From positions 1,168,219-1,232,218 of the forward strand of contig VYZB01000121.1 of assembly GCA_013397455.1 (NCBI GenBank): a DNA stretch of 64,000 nt, given 5' to 3'. Shown here in pieces: positions 62,401-64,000 of the stretch (its first letter is position 1; each line of letters begins with the position of its first letter). Both the position numbers and the translations under genes were made by a program. The DNA comes from Crotophaga sulcirostris (Eukaryota > Chordata > Aves > Cuculiformes > Crotophagidae). The notes below the pieces were generated by a model. That model searched no databases, was not told the origin of the DNA, and was given only the letters and a program-made list of their open reading frames with translations.

Positions 62401-63476
62401 CAGTGATGTTACTGAAATCTGAGGTTTATTATTGCACTAAGTACTCTTGATTTACAGCATTCATCATGCCTAGCAATAGCAAAATGAGTACAAACAGAAG
62501 GGCTGCTTCCAAGTGCTGTTCCACAAAAAACACCACTGTAAGTAGTAAGTAAACACAGTGTGAAAGCAGCAGAGGGGGAAGAGCTGAAGCTTGGCAGTTC
62601 TTCGTTGTTTCAGAATTGGATAATCTTTGCCAAGATGGGAACTGAGGTCTGATTAGTCTCAATCTGAATGTTAATTACTACACAAACATATAACATCTGT
62701 CTGGAATGCATTTCCAGGTTGTGTACAGGAGCACAAGAGTTATTATTGAAAGATGCTTCCTTGTTGACATCAAATAAGGAACAAAAAAGCTGCTATCATC
62801 TCTTTGAGGCAGAATATCTGTCCTTCTTCCCAATCACAGGTTCCTGTCCTAGCAATTCTCAATCTTTTTGGTATGATATTCCAAAATAAAACATGCCCAT
62901 TTTACTAGCATCGTGGACACTTTTGTTGCACTGCTGTATTTGGGACAAATGCCTTCTGGGCTTATCCGTGTTCTCACAGCATCAATATGTGGTTGTATCA
63001 CAGTCTGTAATCCCTACGGGTATGCTCAGTCGTTCATATGTTACTTTAACAGGCCATTCCTGCTGTTCATACTGCTAGACTCAAAATCATCATGGGATGT
63101 ACCAAGACATTAATGAGAGTTTCCAGATCATCTCCTTTCAAATGATTATGGCTCCTCTTCCCAGTCTGGCCAGACTTTACGCTACTGCTCCAGTTCAGAT
63201 CATCACCCCCTGTTAGCTCTAACACAAGAGGGCAGAAGAAACCACAGCAACAAGGCTTCCCTGCTGATGAGGACAAACAGGCTGTGTGTCAGGCTTTGCA
63301 CGAACAAAGTGCAACATATTTTTGCATGTATTCCATGTGGGCTGGCAATACTTTTAGGCTGTTCCGTGTGCGTGAAATTATATTCACCTTGGCTCCAAAT
63401 TCAACCAGATTTGCTAAGTTCTGCACAGACTTGGCGACCAGCGTCAGCGTTCTTGCAGCAGTGGGGGAAGGAGAAT
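59365..63476 (-). CDS. RASA1: RASA1 (p120 RasGAP), last four coding exons
   Basis: RASA1 is the cytosolic Ras GTPase-activating protein with SH2-SH3-SH2, PH, C2 and RasGAP domains. Only the 3' end of the gene is in the window, on the - strand. Exons are 63388-63476, 61822-61899, 60128-60262 and 59365-59448 (coding part). They give 128 codons in one frame: [60 protein letters not shown] and [20 protein letters not shown], ending NNIR and TAG. This matches the human C-terminus (human ends TKTNDVR). It covers the end of the RasGAP domain and the C-terminal helical tail. The catalytic arginine-finger region lies outside the window. All junctions are GT-AG on the - strand. The gene is tail to tail with CCNH, as in mammals. 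Confidence 0.96.
60128..60262 (-). CDS. RASA1: RASA1 exon, C-terminal helical segment
   Basis: This 135-nt exon follows TGTTGAAG and ends CAG|GTAAGC on the - strand. It encodes [20 protein letters not shown], then [20 protein letters not shown] and RGVMQ. Human has RGAQQ at the end; the rest is unchanged as far as I can recall. Confidence 0.96.
60263..61821 (-). other. RASA1: RASA1 intron between the EPYME and NVPEL exons
   Basis: The intron is 1.56 kb. It holds the CR1 at 60402-60738 and a T-run near 61,498-61,511. Nothing else was recognised. Confidence 0.7.
60402..60738 (-). repeat. CR1 fragment in RASA1 intron
   Basis: This is the reverse complement of a CR1 3' part: ATGGTTGGAGAAGACCTTTG, then GGTGACTCCACCACCTCC, GGGAGAAGAGACCAACACCC and CCTCAGCCTCCTCTTCTCTA. 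It lies in the last intron-side region upstream of the 60128 exon on the - strand, so it is in sense with RASA1. Confidence 0.85.
61822..61899 (-). CDS. RASA1: RASA1 exon, [10 protein letters not shown] segment
   Basis: This 78-nt exon lies between AATTTCTAG and GGG|GTAAGT on the - strand. It encodes [20 protein letters not shown] followed by FLDELG, identical to the human sequence as I know it. Phase 0 at both ends. Confidence 0.96.
61900..63387 (-). other. RASA1: RASA1 intron between the SPSP and EPYME exons
   Basis: The intron is 1.49 kb with no recognised repeat or gene. Small open frames here show no family signature. Confidence 0.7.
63388..63476 (-). CDS. RASA1: RASA1 exon, end of RasGAP domain
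   Basis: On the - strand the exon follows TTCCTGCCAG and ends AAG|GTGAAT. It starts at codon position 2 (the Asp codon is split with the upstream exon outside the window). It encodes [20 protein letters not shown] and ANLVEFGAK. Human reads [20 protein letters not shown] here, almost identical. Length is 89 nt. Confidence 0.96.
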
Positions 63477-64000
63477 CTGGCAGGAACACAAAGCAGAGAG
63501 TTACTGACCATTCTGTTTAAATCTTACAGCAGTAATGCGGAAGTAAAGCTCTTCTTCAATCCATGTTTTATAAGTATTTTATTCCATGAGAATCAGCTGC
63601 ATGTGGAAGATGTCACTTGTTGAAATAAAACTTACTTTGCTTTAACAACATCCACAAAAATATCTGAACATGAACATGTGATTTTCTGTAATAGTTGCAA
63701 ATGCAAAGTGGTGTTAGTAAGTTAGGTGAAGTAAAAGCCATTTTCACAGAAATAAAATAGTTCTCTTAAAAGGAGGATTATTTGTTGTTAGAATAAAAAA
63801 CCTGACCCCTCTCATCTTTAAGATTCTGTATTTGAGATTGACGGTCCTTAATAAGTCAAAGTAAAGACCTCCCCAATGCCTGGAAGCCATCTATGCAAGA
63901 GGTTGAAACAAGCTATTAAAGCCCAATTTTCCAGGTGCACAAATGTACTACTAGATTTGCAGATGCTATAAATCTTGCTCATTGAAGAGATCCTATTTAA
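63477..64000 (-). other. RASA1: RASA1 intron, continuing beyond the window
   Basis: This is sequence upstream of the 63388-63476 exon. The preceding RASA1 exon (RasGAP core) was looked for and is not within the window. Confidence 0.7.

Noticed and set aside
63477..64000. The next upstream RASA1 exon (RasGAP core)
   Set aside because: I searched the - strand for the expected protein and found no match with splice sites; it must lie outside the window.

Overview
The window is nuclear DNA from a bird. No bacterial or phage gene organisation is present. The interspersed repeats are almost all CR1 (chicken repeat 1) LINE fragments, recognised by the CR1 3' tail made of ATTCTATG-type 8-mers and by the typical protein pieces ([25 protein letters not shown]). 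There is also one avian-type solo LTR. The two genes found are vertebrate genes in their conserved convergent order. Species cannot be told from this sequence alone.

Layout. Bases 1-42,600 are a gene desert. I found no exon with both a recognisable protein and splice sites, only scattered CR1 fragments, simple repeats, a solo LTR with a perfect 6-bp target duplication (40,005-40,371), and a dense CR1 cluster in both orientations just before the next gene. Bases 42,640-43,150 are a GC-rich promoter carrying a 60-bp tandem repeat; each unit holds a ZNF143/Staf-like site. Bases 43,068-56,571 hold cyclin H (CCNH) on the + strand in nine exons. Exon 1 runs into a 182-base assembly gap; the other eight exons are complete with GT-AG borders. 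Bases 58,500-63,476 hold the last four coding exons and 3' UTR of RASA1 (p120 RasGAP) on the - strand, tail to tail with CCNH. The rest of RASA1 lies beyond the right edge.

Function. CCNH is the cyclin partner of CDK7 in the CDK-activating kinase and in TFIIH. RASA1 switches Ras off by stimulating GTP hydrolysis. They are neighbours by conserved synteny, not parts of one pathway. In the reading here the bird CCNH has alanine at the position of human Ser304 (a reported CDK8 target), keeps Ser5 and Thr315, and ends two residues early at a TGA.

I did not find a convincing undescribed biological system. The most interesting signals are the four-copy ZNF143-like array in the CCNH promoter, the CCNH tail changes, a CR1 that reaches almost to the exon 2 splice acceptor, and a triplicated 99-bp intron 2 repeat split by a CR1 insertion.
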